Positions 1 through 7,121 of a DNA stretch of 64,000 nt are shown here, piece after piece. A model generated the notes under the pieces. It worked only from the letters and a program-made list of their open reading frames with translations, searched no databases and was not told the DNA's origin. A program made the translations under genes and the position numbers. Origin of the DNA: Burkholderia cepacia GG4 (lineage in GTDB: Bacteria > Pseudomonadota > Gammaproteobacteria > Burkholderiales > Burkholderiaceae); contig NC_018513.1 in NCBI RefSeq assembly GCF_000292915.1, positions 2,604,001 through 2,668,000 on the forward strand. Reading direction: 5' to 3'. Positions within the stretch are counted from its first letter, which is position 1; each line of letters opens with the position of its first letter.

Positions 1-79
1 GCGGCGCGGGCTGCTGCCCGCGGTGCGCGCGCTGCTCGACTTCCTGGCAGAGCGGTTCACCGAACTCGAACCCGATTGA
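1..79 (+). CDS. C-terminal end of a protein, probably a LysR-type regulator (partial)
   Basis: Only the last 25 codons are present, read in the frame starting at base 2 and ending with TGA at 77-79. The peptide reads ...LLPAVRALLDFLAERF and then an acidic end. This Leu/Ala-rich amphipathic ending, with a DFLAERF-like block, is typical of the last helix of LysR-type transcriptional regulators. The assignment rests on that short resemblance alone. The rest of the gene lies left of the window. Confidence 0.5.
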   Translation, partial: RRGLLPAVRALLDFLAERFTELEPD

Positions 80-209
80 GCGGCGTCGCGGGCGCCTGCA
101 CCGCGCGTTCGGCACGGCGCCCGCGAACCACGCGCTGCAAACCGGCGTCGCGTGCCGTAGACTGCGGGACGCGCATCGCGCTTTTCACAACCCTTATCGC
201 ATTTCAGCC

Positions 210-713
210 ATGTTCACGCTGTCCAACGACCCTCACGCCTCCAAGGCCGAACTCTATGCGACGCTCGTCGAGCAGGCACGCGCGCTCGTCGAATCGGAAC
301 GCGACCTGACCGCGAACGCCGCGAACTTCTCCGCGCTCGTCTACCACTCGCTCGACCGCCTCAACTGGGCCGGCTTCTATTTCTTCGACGGGTCGGAACT
401 CGTGGTCGGCCCGTTCCAGGGCAAGCCCGCGTGCGTGCGGATCGCGCTCGGCAAGGGCGTGTGCGGCACGGCCGCGCAGACCCGCGAGACGCAGGTCGTG
501 CGCGACGTGCATGAATTTCCGGGCCATATCGCCTGCGATGCCGCGTCGGAATCGGAAATCGTCGTGCCGCTGGTAGCGGCCGACGGCACGCTGATCGGCG
601 TGTGGGATGTCGACAGCCCGGTCGCCGCGCGTTTCGACGATGAGGACCGCAACGGCATGGAAGCGCTGTGCCGCGTGTTCGTCGAATACGCATGGCAGAA
701 GGCGCGCGGCTAA
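210..713 (+). CDS. msrC: Free methionine-R-sulfoxide reductase (GAF-domain fRMsr)
   Basis: This 167-residue protein is a single GAF domain and matches the length of E. coli fRMsr. The family reduces free L-methionine-(R)-sulfoxide in the cytosol with thioredoxin-type reductants. Three cysteines (C75, C85 and C109) sit at the spacing expected for the catalytic and resolving cysteines, in the contexts KPACVRIA, KGVCGTA and HIACDA. The NWAGFYF segment and GVWDVDS block near the end are family hallmarks. It is transcribed alone toward map, and a hairpin terminator lies between the two convergent genes. Confidence 0.9.
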   Translation: MFTLSNDPHASKAELYATLVEQARALVESERDLTANAANFSALVYHSLDRLNWAGFYFFDGSELVVGPFQGKPACVRIALGKGVCGTAAQTRETQVVRDVHEFPGHIACDAASESEIVVPLVAADGTLIGVWDVDSPVAARFDDEDRNGMEALCRVFVEYAWQKARG

Positions 714-759
714 GCCGCGTCACGCTGCCGGTCGCGCCGCGCGACTGACCGAAAATGAC

Positions 760-793
760 ACGGGCCCCAACGTGATGAACGGGGCCCGTTTTC
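760..793. terminator. Terminator between msrC and map
   Basis: The stem ACGGGCCCC (760-768) pairs with GGGGCCCGT (781-789) across a 12-base loop, and TTTT follows on the plus strand. It lies between convergent genes, so it mainly ends msrC transcription and may also stop transcripts coming from map. Confidence 0.85.
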
Positions 794-823
794 GTTGCGC
801 CGCTGCGCGCGGGTGGCCGCGCG

Positions 824-1630
824 TCAGGCCGCGTGCGTGCCGGAAAGCGCCGCGAGCGCCGGCGGCTTCACGTCGTCCGTCAGCACCTCGAAGCCCTGCT
901 CCGTCACCACCACCATGTGCTCCCATTGCGCGGACAGCGAATGGTCCTTCGTGACGACCGTCCAGCCATCCGCCAGCACGCGCGTGTCGCGCTTGCCTGC
1001 GTTCAGCATCGGCTCGATCGTGAAGATCATCCCCGGCCGCAGCGGCACGCCGGTGCCCGGGCGGCCGTAGTGCAGCACCTGCGGCTCGTCGTGGTACACG
1101 TCGCCGATGCCGTGCCCGCAGTACTCGCGGACCACGCTGAACCCTTCGCGATGCGCGACCTGCTGGATCGCATAGCCGACGTCGCCGAGCGTCGCGCCCG
1201 GACGAACCGCGCGGATGCCGGCATGCATCGCCTCATAGGTCGTCGCGACGAGGCGCCGGGCCAGTTCGCCCGGCTCGCCGACGAAGTACATGCGGCTCGT
1301 GTCGCCGAACCAGCCGTCCTTGATCACCGCGATGTCGAGATTCACGATGTCGCCGTCGCGCATCGGCCGCGACGACGGAATGCCGTGACAGACCACGTGG
1401 TTGACCGACGTGCACAGCGTCTTCGGATAGCCGTGATAACCGATGTTCGCCGGAATCGCGCCGAGTTCGTCGACGATGTATTCACGGCAGCGCGCATCGA
1501 GCTCGTCGGTGGTGACGCCCGGCCTCACGTGCTCGGTGATCATCGTCAGCACCTGGGACGCGAGCTTCGCTGCCTCGCGCGACTTGGCGATTTCCGCGTC
1601 GCCGCGGATCGGGATTTCGCGCTTCGCCAT
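824..1630 (-). CDS. map: Type I methionine aminopeptidase, coupled to a ParD-like gene
   Basis: This 268-residue protein is a complete type I methionine aminopeptidase (E. coli Map has 264 residues). It removes N-terminal methionine from new proteins. All five metal ligands are visible: D99, D110, H173, E206 and E237. H82 (CHGIP) and H180 are also present. The start codon ATG (1628-1630) overlaps the stop of the upstream ParD-like gene as TAATG, so translation is probably coupled. The usual Burkholderia housekeeping map lies beside rpsB, with no sign of that context here. I infer that this is a second copy tied to the small regulator rather than the main enzyme. Confidence 0.9.
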   Translation of the reverse strand: MAKREIPIRGDAEIAKSREAAKLASQVLTMITEHVRPGVTTDELDARCREYIVDELGAIPANIGYHGYPKTLCTSVNHVVCHGIPSSRPMRDGDIVNLDIAVIKDGWFGDTSRMYFVGEPGELARRLVATTYEAMHAGIRAVRPGATLGDVGYAIQQVAHREGFSVVREYCGHGIGDVYHDEPQVLHYGRPGTGVPLRPGMIFTIEPMLNAGKRDTRVLADGWTVVTKDHSLSAQWEHMVVVTEQGFEVLTDDVKPPALAALSGTHAA

Positions 1631-1863
1631 TACGCCACCTGCTCGATGCCGTGGGCCACCGACTCCGTCGGACCCGCGTCGCCGCGTGCCTCGGCCTCGA
1701 TCAGCATCCGGCAGATGTCGCCGTACGACACCGACGGATTGAGTTCCGCCAGCATCCCGACGCGCAGCCAGTGCTCCGCCTGAGCATTGATCGAGCGGCT
1801 CAATGCGGTACTGGTCGAGCGGAGCCGTTCGTGCATCTGCTCGGATATCTTGATGATTCCCAT
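1630..1863 (-). CDS. ParD-like antitoxin-family protein
   Basis: This 77-residue protein has an N-terminal ribbon-helix-helix-like segment (MGIIKISEQMHERLRSTSTALSRSINAQ) shown here in parts: MGIIKISEQMHERL then SRSINAQAEHW. It continues with the longer helical tail of the ParD-like family (Pfam ParD_like). The family name comes from type II antitoxins, but no RelE/ParE-like toxin is next to it. The only partner is the downstream methionine aminopeptidase gene, whose ATG overlaps this stop codon. An inverted repeat and a plausible promoter lie directly upstream, which suggests autoregulation. The antitoxin role is inferred from family naming only. Confidence 0.75.
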   Translation of the reverse strand: MGIIKISEQMHERLRSTSTALSRSINAQAEHWLRVGMLAELNPSVSYGDICRMLIEAEARGDAGPTESVAHGIEQVA

Positions 1864-1877
1864 ATGTCTCTAATTAA

Positions 1878-1897
1878 ACGAAATATAGCTGTTTCGT
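1878..1897. promoter_or_regulatory. Perfect inverted repeat, candidate operator of the ParD-like/map operon
   Basis: ACGAAA (1878-1883) and TTTCGT (1892-1897) form a perfect 6-bp inverted repeat around an 8-base centre. It begins 15 bases upstream of the ParD-like start codon and lies immediately downstream of a candidate -10 element. That is the usual position of an autoregulatory ribbon-helix-helix operator. Binding itself is inferred. Confidence 0.45.
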
Positions 1898-1926
1898 ATA
1901 TTACGCTCGACCCACGCGCCGGGCAA
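1898..1926 (-). promoter_or_regulatory. Candidate promoter of the ParD-like/map operon
   Basis: On the minus strand, TTGCCC (1926-1921) and TAATAT (1903-1898) are separated by exactly 17 bases; each matches 4 of 6 consensus sigma-70 positions. The predicted start, near 1891, falls inside the inverted repeat at 1878-1897. Confidence 0.4.
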
Positions 1927-1972
1927 GCGTTCGGCCGCCATCGAACCGTCCGCCGGGGCAGTACGAATCCCG

Positions 1973-2002
1973 TTGACATCGAATTCCAATTTGCTGGAAA
2001 AT
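1973..2002 (+). promoter_or_regulatory. Candidate promoter of the XRE-cupin/GNAT operon
   Basis: A perfect TTGACA (1973-1978) is followed after 18 bases by GAAAAT (1997-2002, 4 of 6 matches). The predicted start, near 2009, would be only a few bases before the ATG at 2012, giving an almost leaderless mRNA. The TTG of this -35 box is in frame and could be miscalled as a start codon. Confidence 0.45.
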
Positions 2003-2011
2003 AAATCCACC

Positions 2012-2668
2012 ATGCAAGAATCGATCAACGCCCCTGCCGACGACACCGGCATCAACGAACGCATCGCCCGGCGCGTGCGCGACTTGCGCACCCTGAGAGG
2101 CTACACGCTCGATGCGCTCGCCGCGCGTTCCGGCGTCAGCCGTTCGATGATCTCGCTCATCGAGCGTGCGTCGGCGAGCCCGACGGCCGTCGTGCTCGAC
2201 AAGCTCGCGGCGGGCCTCGGCGTGTCGCTGGCCGGGCTGTTCGGCGGCGATCGCGACGACGCACCCGCGCAACCGCTGGTGCGGCGCGCACAGCAGGCGG
2301 AATGGCGCGATCCGGCGTCCGGTTATGTGCGGCGCAATCTGTCGCCGCCCGGCTGGCCGTCCCCGATCCAGCTGGTCGAGGTCGATTTTCCGCCCGGCGC
2401 GCGCGTCGCGTACGACTCGGGCGGGCGCGAAAGCGCACTGCATCAGCAGGTATGGGTCGTCCACGGGCGCGTCGACGTCACGTTCGGCGACCAGCTTCAC
2501 GAACTTCACGAAGGCGACTGTCTGGCCATGCGGCTCGATCAGCCGCTGATCTTCAGCAACCCGTCGTCGCACGTCGCGCGCTACGTCGTCGCGATCTGCG
2601 ATGCATCCGCCGCCGGCGCGCGGCAAGTGTCATCCGTTCAAAGCCGACCGGCGCAGGAGCCCGTATGA
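2012..2668 (+). CDS. XRE-family regulator with C-terminal cupin domain
   Basis: This 218-residue protein has a lambda-repressor-type helix-turn-helix at about residues 15-70 (LRGYTLDALAARSGVSRSM) and a cupin sensor domain at about 110-190, with HQQVWVVHGRVDVTFGD. Proteins of this layout are one-component regulators that sense small ligands. ATG 2012 is preferred because the longer TTG start at 1973 coincides with a -35 box. The gene overlaps the next gene by 4 bases (ATGA), so the regulator probably controls its own operon with the acetyltransferase. It is divergent from the ParD-like/map operon. Confidence 0.85.
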   Translation: MQESINAPADDTGINERIARRVRDLRTLRGYTLDALAARSGVSRSMISLIERASASPTAVVLDKLAAGLGVSLAGLFGGDRDDAPAQPLVRRAQQAEWRDPASGYVRRNLSPPGWPSPIQLVEVDFPPGARVAYDSGGRESALHQQVWVVHGRVDVTFGDQLHELHEGDCLAMRLDQPLIFSNPSSHVARYVVAICDASAAGARQVSSVQSRPAQEPV

Positions 2669-3213
2669 ATTCCCCGAAACAGCGCGACGACGTGCGCCTG
2701 ATCGATTGCAGCGAGGCCGAGCATGCCGCGGCCATCCTCGAGATCCTGAACGATGCGATCGTGAACTCGACCGCGCTGTACGACTACCGGCCGCGCCCGC
2801 CGGAAGCGATGGTCACGTGGTTCGCGACCAAGCGCGCCGGCGGTTTTCCGGTCGTCGGCGCGGTGGATGAATCGGGCACGCTGGTCGGCTTCGCGAGTTG
2901 GGGCACGTTCCGCGCGTTCCCGGCGTTCAAGTACACGGTCGAGCACAGCGTCTACGTGCACCGCGATCATCGCGGCCGCGGGCTCGGCGAGTTGCTGCTG
3001 CGCGAGTTGATCCGGCGTGCGCGCGAAGCCGACGTGCACGTGCTGGTCGGCTGCATCGACGCGACCAACGGCGGCAGCGTCGGGCTGCACACGCGGCTCG
3101 GCTTCGTGCACTCGGGAACGATCACCGAAGCGGGCTTCAAGTTCGGCCGCTGGCTCGATGCGGCGTTCTATCAGCTCAGGCTCGACACGCCGGCGCAGCC
3201 GGTCGACGGCTGA
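2665..3213 (+). CDS. GNAT-family N-acetyltransferase (phosphinothricin acetyltransferase-like)
   Basis: This 182-residue GNAT enzyme transfers acetyl groups from acetyl-CoA. The acetyl-CoA loop reads HRDHRGRGLGELLL, and the following CIDATNGGSVGLHTRLGF block is typical of the phosphinothricin/methionine-sulfone acetyltransferase (Pat/MddA) subgroup. The ATG at 2665 overlaps the upstream regulator stop (ATGA), and AGGAG lies at 2655-2659. The natural substrate cannot be told from sequence. The fused regulator-enzyme arrangement suggests induction by the substrate or a related amino acid analogue. Confidence 0.85.
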   Translation: MNSPKQRDDVRLIDCSEAEHAAAILEILNDAIVNSTALYDYRPRPPEAMVTWFATKRAGGFPVVGAVDESGTLVGFASWGTFRAFPAFKYTVEHSVYVHRDHRGRGLGELLLRELIRRAREADVHVLVGCIDATNGGSVGLHTRLGFVHSGTITEAGFKFGRWLDAAFYQLRLDTPAQPVDG

Positions 3214-3500
3214 TCGGCATCGCGGCGCTGTTCGGCAATTTCTCCGTGGCGGGGGCGGCACAGACGGCCCTCGCCACCGCCATCACCTTCCCTGCAGCGA
3301 CAACGTGCGATCGCGCCACCGCACCGCGTTCTCGCACATCCTCCAGGCGCCACACCCATCCCGGGCCACGGCCCCGCACCTTTGCCCCGTGACCGCGAAT
3401 GTGACGTTCGCCGCATTCTGGCGTGAGAACGGTAGCGATACGGTATTCCCCAGCGGCCGCACCACGGTCGCATACCGATCCATCACTCGGAGGATGCCGT

Positions 3501-3989
3501 ATGAAAACGCCCCATGACTTGCCGCACCATCCCGGGTCGCAACGCGATGCCGGCCTCGCGCGACACGCGGTTCGATACGTTGCGTTGTCGCTTGCCGCCC
3601 TCCCGCTGTTGTGCGGGCAAGCGTTCGCGGCCGGTGCGTGTCCGACGCCGTTTACGTTGAGCGGCAACACCGATCTGCTGTGGAAGGAAGTCACCAATAA
3701 CCAGTGGCGCAACATGCTGCCGCGCGGCTGGACCGACAACGGGTTTCATTTCTACAGCCGGGTACGGAGCCGTGGCCCGGAGAACGGCATCAATACGCCG
3801 TCGGACCTCGAGTCCGAGATGCGCAAGCAGGTCTCGGACGAACCGGCCGGCGGCAACAACCCGGATCGCCGGGCGATCACGCTGCCGATCGCGAACAGCC
3901 GAGGCCAGCATCTGCTCGCGATCTACGACTACGACGGCAAGCGCACGTCGAAGTGCGAACTGGTGACGTTGACGTATCCGGCGGAGTAG
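3501..3989 (+). CDS. Secreted hypothetical protein
   Basis: This 162-residue protein starts at an ATG preceded by TCGGAGGA (3487-3494). A hydrophobic stretch at about residues 27-43 (YVALSLAALPLLCGQAFA) ends in an AFA-AGA signal-peptidase I site after a long, charged N-region. The mature part is about 115 residues, with two cysteines (one near its N-terminus, one near the C-terminus) that could form a disulfide, and no recognisable domain. A strong terminator follows at 4051-4075, so it is a single-gene unit. The function is unknown. Confidence 0.7.
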   Translation: MKTPHDLPHHPGSQRDAGLARHAVRYVALSLAALPLLCGQAFAAGACPTPFTLSGNTDLLWKEVTNNQWRNMLPRGWTDNGFHFYSRVRSRGPENGINTPSDLESEMRKQVSDEPAGGNNPDRRAITLPIANSRGQHLLAIYDYDGKRTSKCELVTLTYPAE

Positions 3990-4050
3990 ACGCGCCGGTG
4001 AAGAACCCATCAAGTCGTGACATAGGGTGACAATTGTTGCCCGCTAAAAC

Positions 4051-4075
4051 GCCCGATGCACCGCATCGGGCTTTT
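4051..4075 (+). terminator. Terminator after the secreted protein gene
   Basis: The perfect 9-bp stem GCCCGATGC / GCATCGGGC has the loop ACC, with AAAA before it and TTTT after it. It can work in both directions, and so also ends the minus-strand gene that stops at 4109. Confidence 0.9.
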
Positions 4076-4108
4076 GCATTTGAGGGCGACATGCGACCGC
4101 ATCACGGC

Positions 4109-4408
4109 TCAGGAATCCTGCCCGGTCCGTATCGTGACCAATCGAACGAAATCGGAAATATTCAGGCGAACAGTATCCGCCTTGGCACTCGAGCGCGTCT
4201 GCCGGGCAACGCCCAGGATCGGGTCCAGGTTTTCATAAAAGCACTCGAGTTGTCGCGCGTCGGATGCCAATCGCCCTAGATCAAGCACCTTTTCAAGAAC
4301 CATCCTCGCAATATGAAAGCGCTGAAGTCCGGGCCCCACGCGAAGCTGAAACACCACGCCATCACTGTTATGCGGCACGCCGACCCACACAAGCGAACTG
4401 CCATCCAT
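4109..4408 (-). CDS. Small hypothetical protein, DUF1488-like
   Basis: This 99-residue protein reads from ATG 4408, with GGGGG 5-9 bases upstream; a longer TTG start at 4423 is possible. Its second half has the pattern GPG-x-F-x-I, then ECFYENLDPILGVAR, then VRLNISDF. The protein at 4923-5201 has the same order ([24 protein letters not shown]), so the two look like diverged paralogs, perhaps of the DUF1488 family. No function is known. It is divergent from the 4612 gene across a low-GC spacer. Confidence 0.5.
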   Translation of the reverse strand: MDGSSLVWVGVPHNSDGVVFQLRVGPGLQRFHIARMVLEKVLDLGRLASDARQLECFYENLDPILGVARQTRSSAKADTVRLNISDFVRLVTIRTGQDS

Positions 4409-4422
4409 GCAACCCCCGGACA

Positions 4423-4488
4423 ATCACAATCGTCCTATCAATATGCCAGTCAGCCCTCAAGTGCACATCAATATTTCAAAATTGTGAT
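4423..4488. repeat. Separated inverted repeat in the divergent islet spacer
   Basis: ATCACAAT (4423-4430) and ATTGTGAT (4481-4488) are perfect reverse complements whose facing ends are 50 bases apart, inside an AT-rich spacer between the divergent genes at 4408 and 4612. This could be a pair of half-operators or a loop-forming operator pair. The surrounding 150 bases are clearly richer in A and T than the rest of the window. Confidence 0.35.
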
Positions 4489-4611
4489 GCTCGGCACATC
4501 GTTCTTTTCGTAACAACCCCGATATTGCATCGCAACATGGATGCCAGTAAGCTGAATTTTCATCTTCAAAGTAATCGCCCTTCAGTCCCCCCCGTGACGG
4601 GAGAGCACGCC

Positions 4612-4827
4612 ATGACGACATCCTCATCGACGCTGAGCCAAGCGCCCCCCGCCCTCCATGTATTCGAACAAGATGGAGGTTGGCATTGGGGTATCACCAT
4701 TCCTCGCTCCATGGGATCCGGCTTCAAACTGATCGCATTCAGCGAGCACGCCTTTTCCACTGAAGACACTGCCCAACGCGACGGCAATCGAGCGCTGAGC
4801 ACCCTGGTGATCAGTCACGGAACCTGA
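4612..4827 (+). CDS. Small hypothetical protein (71 residues)
   Basis: It starts at ATG 4612 with GGGAG at 4599-4603. The protein has a compact core, GGWHWGITIPR followed by GFKLIAFSEHAFSTEDTA, which looks like a short beta-hairpin followed by a helix. I do not recognise a named family. It sits between the two DUF1488-like genes, and the three together form a small islet between a terminator (4051-4075) and pstS. Coding status rests on the good ribosome binding site and protein-like composition. Confidence 0.5.
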   Translation: MTTSSSTLSQAPPALHVFEQDGGWHWGITIPRSMGSGFKLIAFSEHAFSTEDTAQRDGNRALSTLVISHGT

Positions 4828-4922
4828 ACTTGGCGTATTGGGGAAGTACAGTCTCCTTGAGTTTTCGCATCAGGATGCAATACTCCTAGCACCTTTCGAT
4901 ACGAGACCACTCTTCACGCACC

Positions 4923-5201
4923 ATGACTGACCCCGCTACTACTTGCCTGACACACCCGGTCGTCTGCAACGATCTGAGCCTGTCGTTTTCTGCCTATGGC
5001 CCCGGCTGGGGGTATGTTGCGATCAGGCTCCCGGTGGACGTCATTCGAGAAAAGCTCGGCGCAGAGTCGACGACTCCCGAACAGTTGCTCGTAGCATTCG
5101 AAAGCAATCGCGACAGGATCACTGGCGCGGTGAATCGCCGTACGTTGCCGAACGACGGCCGCCACATCCAGCTCGACAAGTCTGACTTCCTGGACATCTG
5201 A
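4923..5201 (+). CDS. Small hypothetical protein, DUF1488-like
   Basis: This 92-residue protein resembles the DUF1488 pattern: [19 protein letters not shown], then [11 protein letters not shown], and a closing IQLDKSDF. It resembles the minus-strand neighbour at 4109-4408 over the whole second half. No strong Shine-Dalgarno sequence lies before the ATG. It follows the 4612 gene on the same strand with a 95-base gap. Its function is unknown. Confidence 0.5.
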   Translation: MTDPATTCLTHPVVCNDLSLSFSAYGPGWGYVAIRLPVDVIREKLGAESTTPEQLLVAFESNRDRITGAVNRRTLPNDGRHIQLDKSDFLDI

Positions 5202-5313
5202 CCGCTGCGACCCGACCAGCAGCGGCACAAATACGTCGTCGCACGTCACGAAATGCACACAAGCCGGCAGTAGCGTGTTAACCGGTATATCGACAGGGGA
5301 CAGGAGGCGTCAC

Positions 5314-6357
5314 ATGAACATGCCGAACATGCTGAACATGCGGATCTTGGTTCCCTGCGCGCTGGCCCTTGTTGCCGTCGCCGCTCAAGCTGCCGATGTC
5401 ACGGGCGCAGGCAGCACGTTCGCGATGCCGATCTATACGAAATGGGCCGCTGACTATCAGCAGTCCGGCGGCGCGAAGGTGAACTACCAAGGTATCGGCT
5501 CGTCGGGCGGCCTGAAGCAGATCAAGGCGAAGACGGTCGATTTTGCCGGCTCGGACGCTCCGCTGAAGGATGAAGAGCTCGCGAAGGAAGGCCTGTTCCA
5601 GTTCCCGACGGTGGTCGGCGGCGTGGTGCCGGTCGTCAACGTGCCGGGCGTAAAGGCCGGTGAACTGACGCTGTCGGGCCCGGTGCTCGGCGACATTTAC
5701 CTCGGCAAGATCAAGAAGTGGAACGCCCCGGCGATCGCCGCGCTGAACCCGAAGGTCAAGCTACCGGATACGGACATCGCGGTCGTTCGCCGCGCTGACG
5801 GTTCGGGCACCAGCTTCATCTGGACGAACTACCTGTCGAAGGTCAACGACGAGTGGAAGTCGAAGATCGGCGAAGGCACGACGGTCAACTGGCCGACGGG
5901 CACGGGCGGCAAGGGCAACGACGGCGTCGCAGCCTTCGTGCAGCGCCTGCCGGGCGCGATCGGCTACGTCGAGTGGGCGTACGCGAAGAAGAACAACATG
6001 ATCTACACGGCGCTGAAGAACTCGACGGGCACGGTGGTCGAGCCGAAGACCGAAACGTTCAAGGCTGCTGCCGCGAGCGCGAACTGGTCGAAATCGTTCT
6101 ACCAGATCCTGACGAACCAGCCGGGCAAGGAAGCATGGCCGGTCGTCGGCGCGACCTTCGTGCTGCTGCACGCGAAACAGGAGAGGCCGGCGCAGGGTGC
6201 GGAAACGCTGAAGTTCTTCGACTGGGCGTTCAAAAATGGCAATCAGGCCGCCACGAATCTCGACTACATCTCGCTTCCCGATCCAGTCGTGTCCGAAATC
6301 CGCAAGCAGTGGAAAGCGAAAATCAAGGACACCTCCGGTAAAGCGCTGGTCGATTGA
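5314..6357 (+). CDS. pstS: Phosphate ABC transporter substrate-binding protein PstS
   Basis: This 347-residue periplasmic protein binds inorganic phosphate for a PstCAB transporter. The ATG at 5314 follows AGGAGG (5302-5307) by 6 bases. The signal peptide spans roughly residues 9-26, ending AAQA-ADV. Family motifs are [14 protein letters not shown] at the mature N-terminus, [20 protein letters not shown] and [16 protein letters not shown], which supply phosphate ligands. No pstC, pstA, pstB or phoU follows: a terminator and oppositely oriented tRNA genes come next, so this is a solitary copy. Confidence 0.93.
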   Translation: MNMPNMLNMRILVPCALALVAVAAQAADVTGAGSTFAMPIYTKWAADYQQSGGAKVNYQGIGSSGGLKQIKAKTVDFAGSDAPLKDEELAKEGLFQFPTVVGGVVPVVNVPGVKAGELTLSGPVLGDIYLGKIKKWNAPAIAALNPKVKLPDTDIAVVRRADGSGTSFIWTNYLSKVNDEWKSKIGEGTTVNWPTGTGGKGNDGVAAFVQRLPGAIGYVEWAYAKKNNMIYTALKNSTGTVVEPKTETFKAAAASANWSKSFYQILTNQPGKEAWPVVGATFVLLHAKQERPAQGAETLKFFDWAFKNGNQAATNLDYISLPDPVVSEIRKQWKAKIKDTSGKALVD

Positions 6358-6434
6358 GTGCGCCGGGTGGTTTGAGGCGACTCTGCAGCACGCCAGACGG
6401 CTTTCTCCGGAAGCAGAATGGAGAGTAGAAAAAG

Positions 6435-6461
6435 AAAAGCCCCGCCGAAGCGGGGCTTTTT
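6435..6461. terminator. Bidirectional terminator between pstS and the tRNA operon
   Basis: GCCCCG (6439-6444) pairs with CGGGGC (6451-6456) around CCGAAG. AAAA precedes the stem and TTTTT follows it, so it can end both the plus-strand pstS transcript and the minus-strand tRNA transcript. Confidence 0.88.
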
Positions 6462-6472
6462 CTCGTGCTACC

Positions 6473-6546
6473 TGGAGGCGCGAACCGGAGTCGAACCGGT
6501 CTAAACGGCTTTGCAGGCCGCTGCATAACCGCTTTGCTATCGCGCC
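6473..6546 (-). tRNA. tRNA-Cys (GCA)
   Basis: This is a 74-nt tRNA with encoded CCA. The acceptor stem GGCGCGA pairs with TCGCGCC. The anticodon GCA lies at 6514-6512. It is the last gene of a minus-strand tRNA operon that begins with three tRNA-Gly copies. Confidence 0.95.
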
Positions 6547-6647
6547 AAAAGCGGACTGTCCGGATGCCATGGAGGCAAGCGACAGATTTTTTATTCGAGG
6601 ACCGGAGGTCCATCAAATAAAAAGGGAAGCGTGGCTTCCCCATTACC

Positions 6648-6723
6648 TGGAGCGGGAGACGAGTCTCGAACTCGCGACCTCAACCTTGGCAAGGTTGCGC
6701 TCTACCAACTGAGCTACTCCCGC
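6648..6723 (-). tRNA. tRNA-Gly (GCC), copy 3 in transcription order
   Basis: This 76-nt tRNA has encoded CCA, acceptor stem GCGGGAG and anticodon GCC at tRNA positions 34-36. It is identical to the two upstream copies. Confidence 0.95.
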
Positions 6724-6775
6724 ATTGTCCTGCACCTGCAGCGCTTTGCCGTACCACACGCTGCCAGAAAAAATC

Positions 6776-6851
6776 TGGAGCGGGAGACGAGTCTCGAACT
6801 CGCGACCTCAACCTTGGCAAGGTTGCGCTCTACCAACTGAGCTACTCCCGC
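6776..6851 (-). tRNA. tRNA-Gly (GCC), copy 2 in transcription order
   Basis: The sequence is identical to the other two tRNA-Gly copies. The spacers on its two sides are near-identical to each other, showing that tRNA and spacer were duplicated together. Confidence 0.95.
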
Positions 6852-6903
6852 ATGGGTCCTGCATCTGCAGCGCTTTGCCGTACCACACGCTGCCAGAAAA
6901 ATC

Positions 6904-6979
6904 TGGAGCGGGAGACGAGTCTCGAACTCGCGACCTCAACCTTGGCAAGGTTGCGCTCTACCAACTGAGCTACTCCCGC
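6904..6979 (-). tRNA. tRNA-Gly (GCC), copy 1 in transcription order
   Basis: This is the first tRNA of the operon, lying about 55 nt downstream of a near-consensus sigma-70 promoter (7040-7068). The sequence is identical to the other two copies and CCA is encoded. Confidence 0.95.
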
Positions 6980-7039
6980 GTATTGCGCTACTGCTTCCCC
7001 GTCGCACCTGCTTCGTTCGTCGTGCAGCGGAGAAGCGAG

Positions 7040-7068
7040 ATTATGTCGAAGGCACATTCGTATGTCAA
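7040..7068 (-). promoter_or_regulatory. Strong sigma-70 promoter of the tRNA operon
   Basis: On the minus strand, TTGACA (7068-7063) and CATAAT (7045-7040) are separated by exactly 17 bases. Transcription would begin near 7033 and read through tRNA-Gly x3 and tRNA-Cys. The -35 box directly adjoins a small hairpin (AAGGGCT / AGCCCTT) that ends the pgsA side. Confidence 0.85.
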
Positions 7069-7121
7069 GGGCTTTTCCAGCCCTTTTTCCAAAAATCTGC
7101 GCGACCGAGTCGCGACGTGCA

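Larger units (their letters stand above)
6648..6979. repeat. Tandem duplication of a 128-nt tRNA-Gly plus spacer unit
   Basis: Three identical 76-nt tRNA-Gly genes are separated by two 52-nt spacers (6724-6775 and 6852-6903). The spacers share nearly all bases, including CTGCAGCGCTTTGCCGTACC, and the unit period is 128 nt. This points to recent unequal duplication. Confidence 0.9.

Noticed and set aside
3214..3500. Gene in the 287-base gap after the GNAT gene
   Set aside because: Frames here lack ribosome binding sites and protein-like composition; I see nothing convincing in it.
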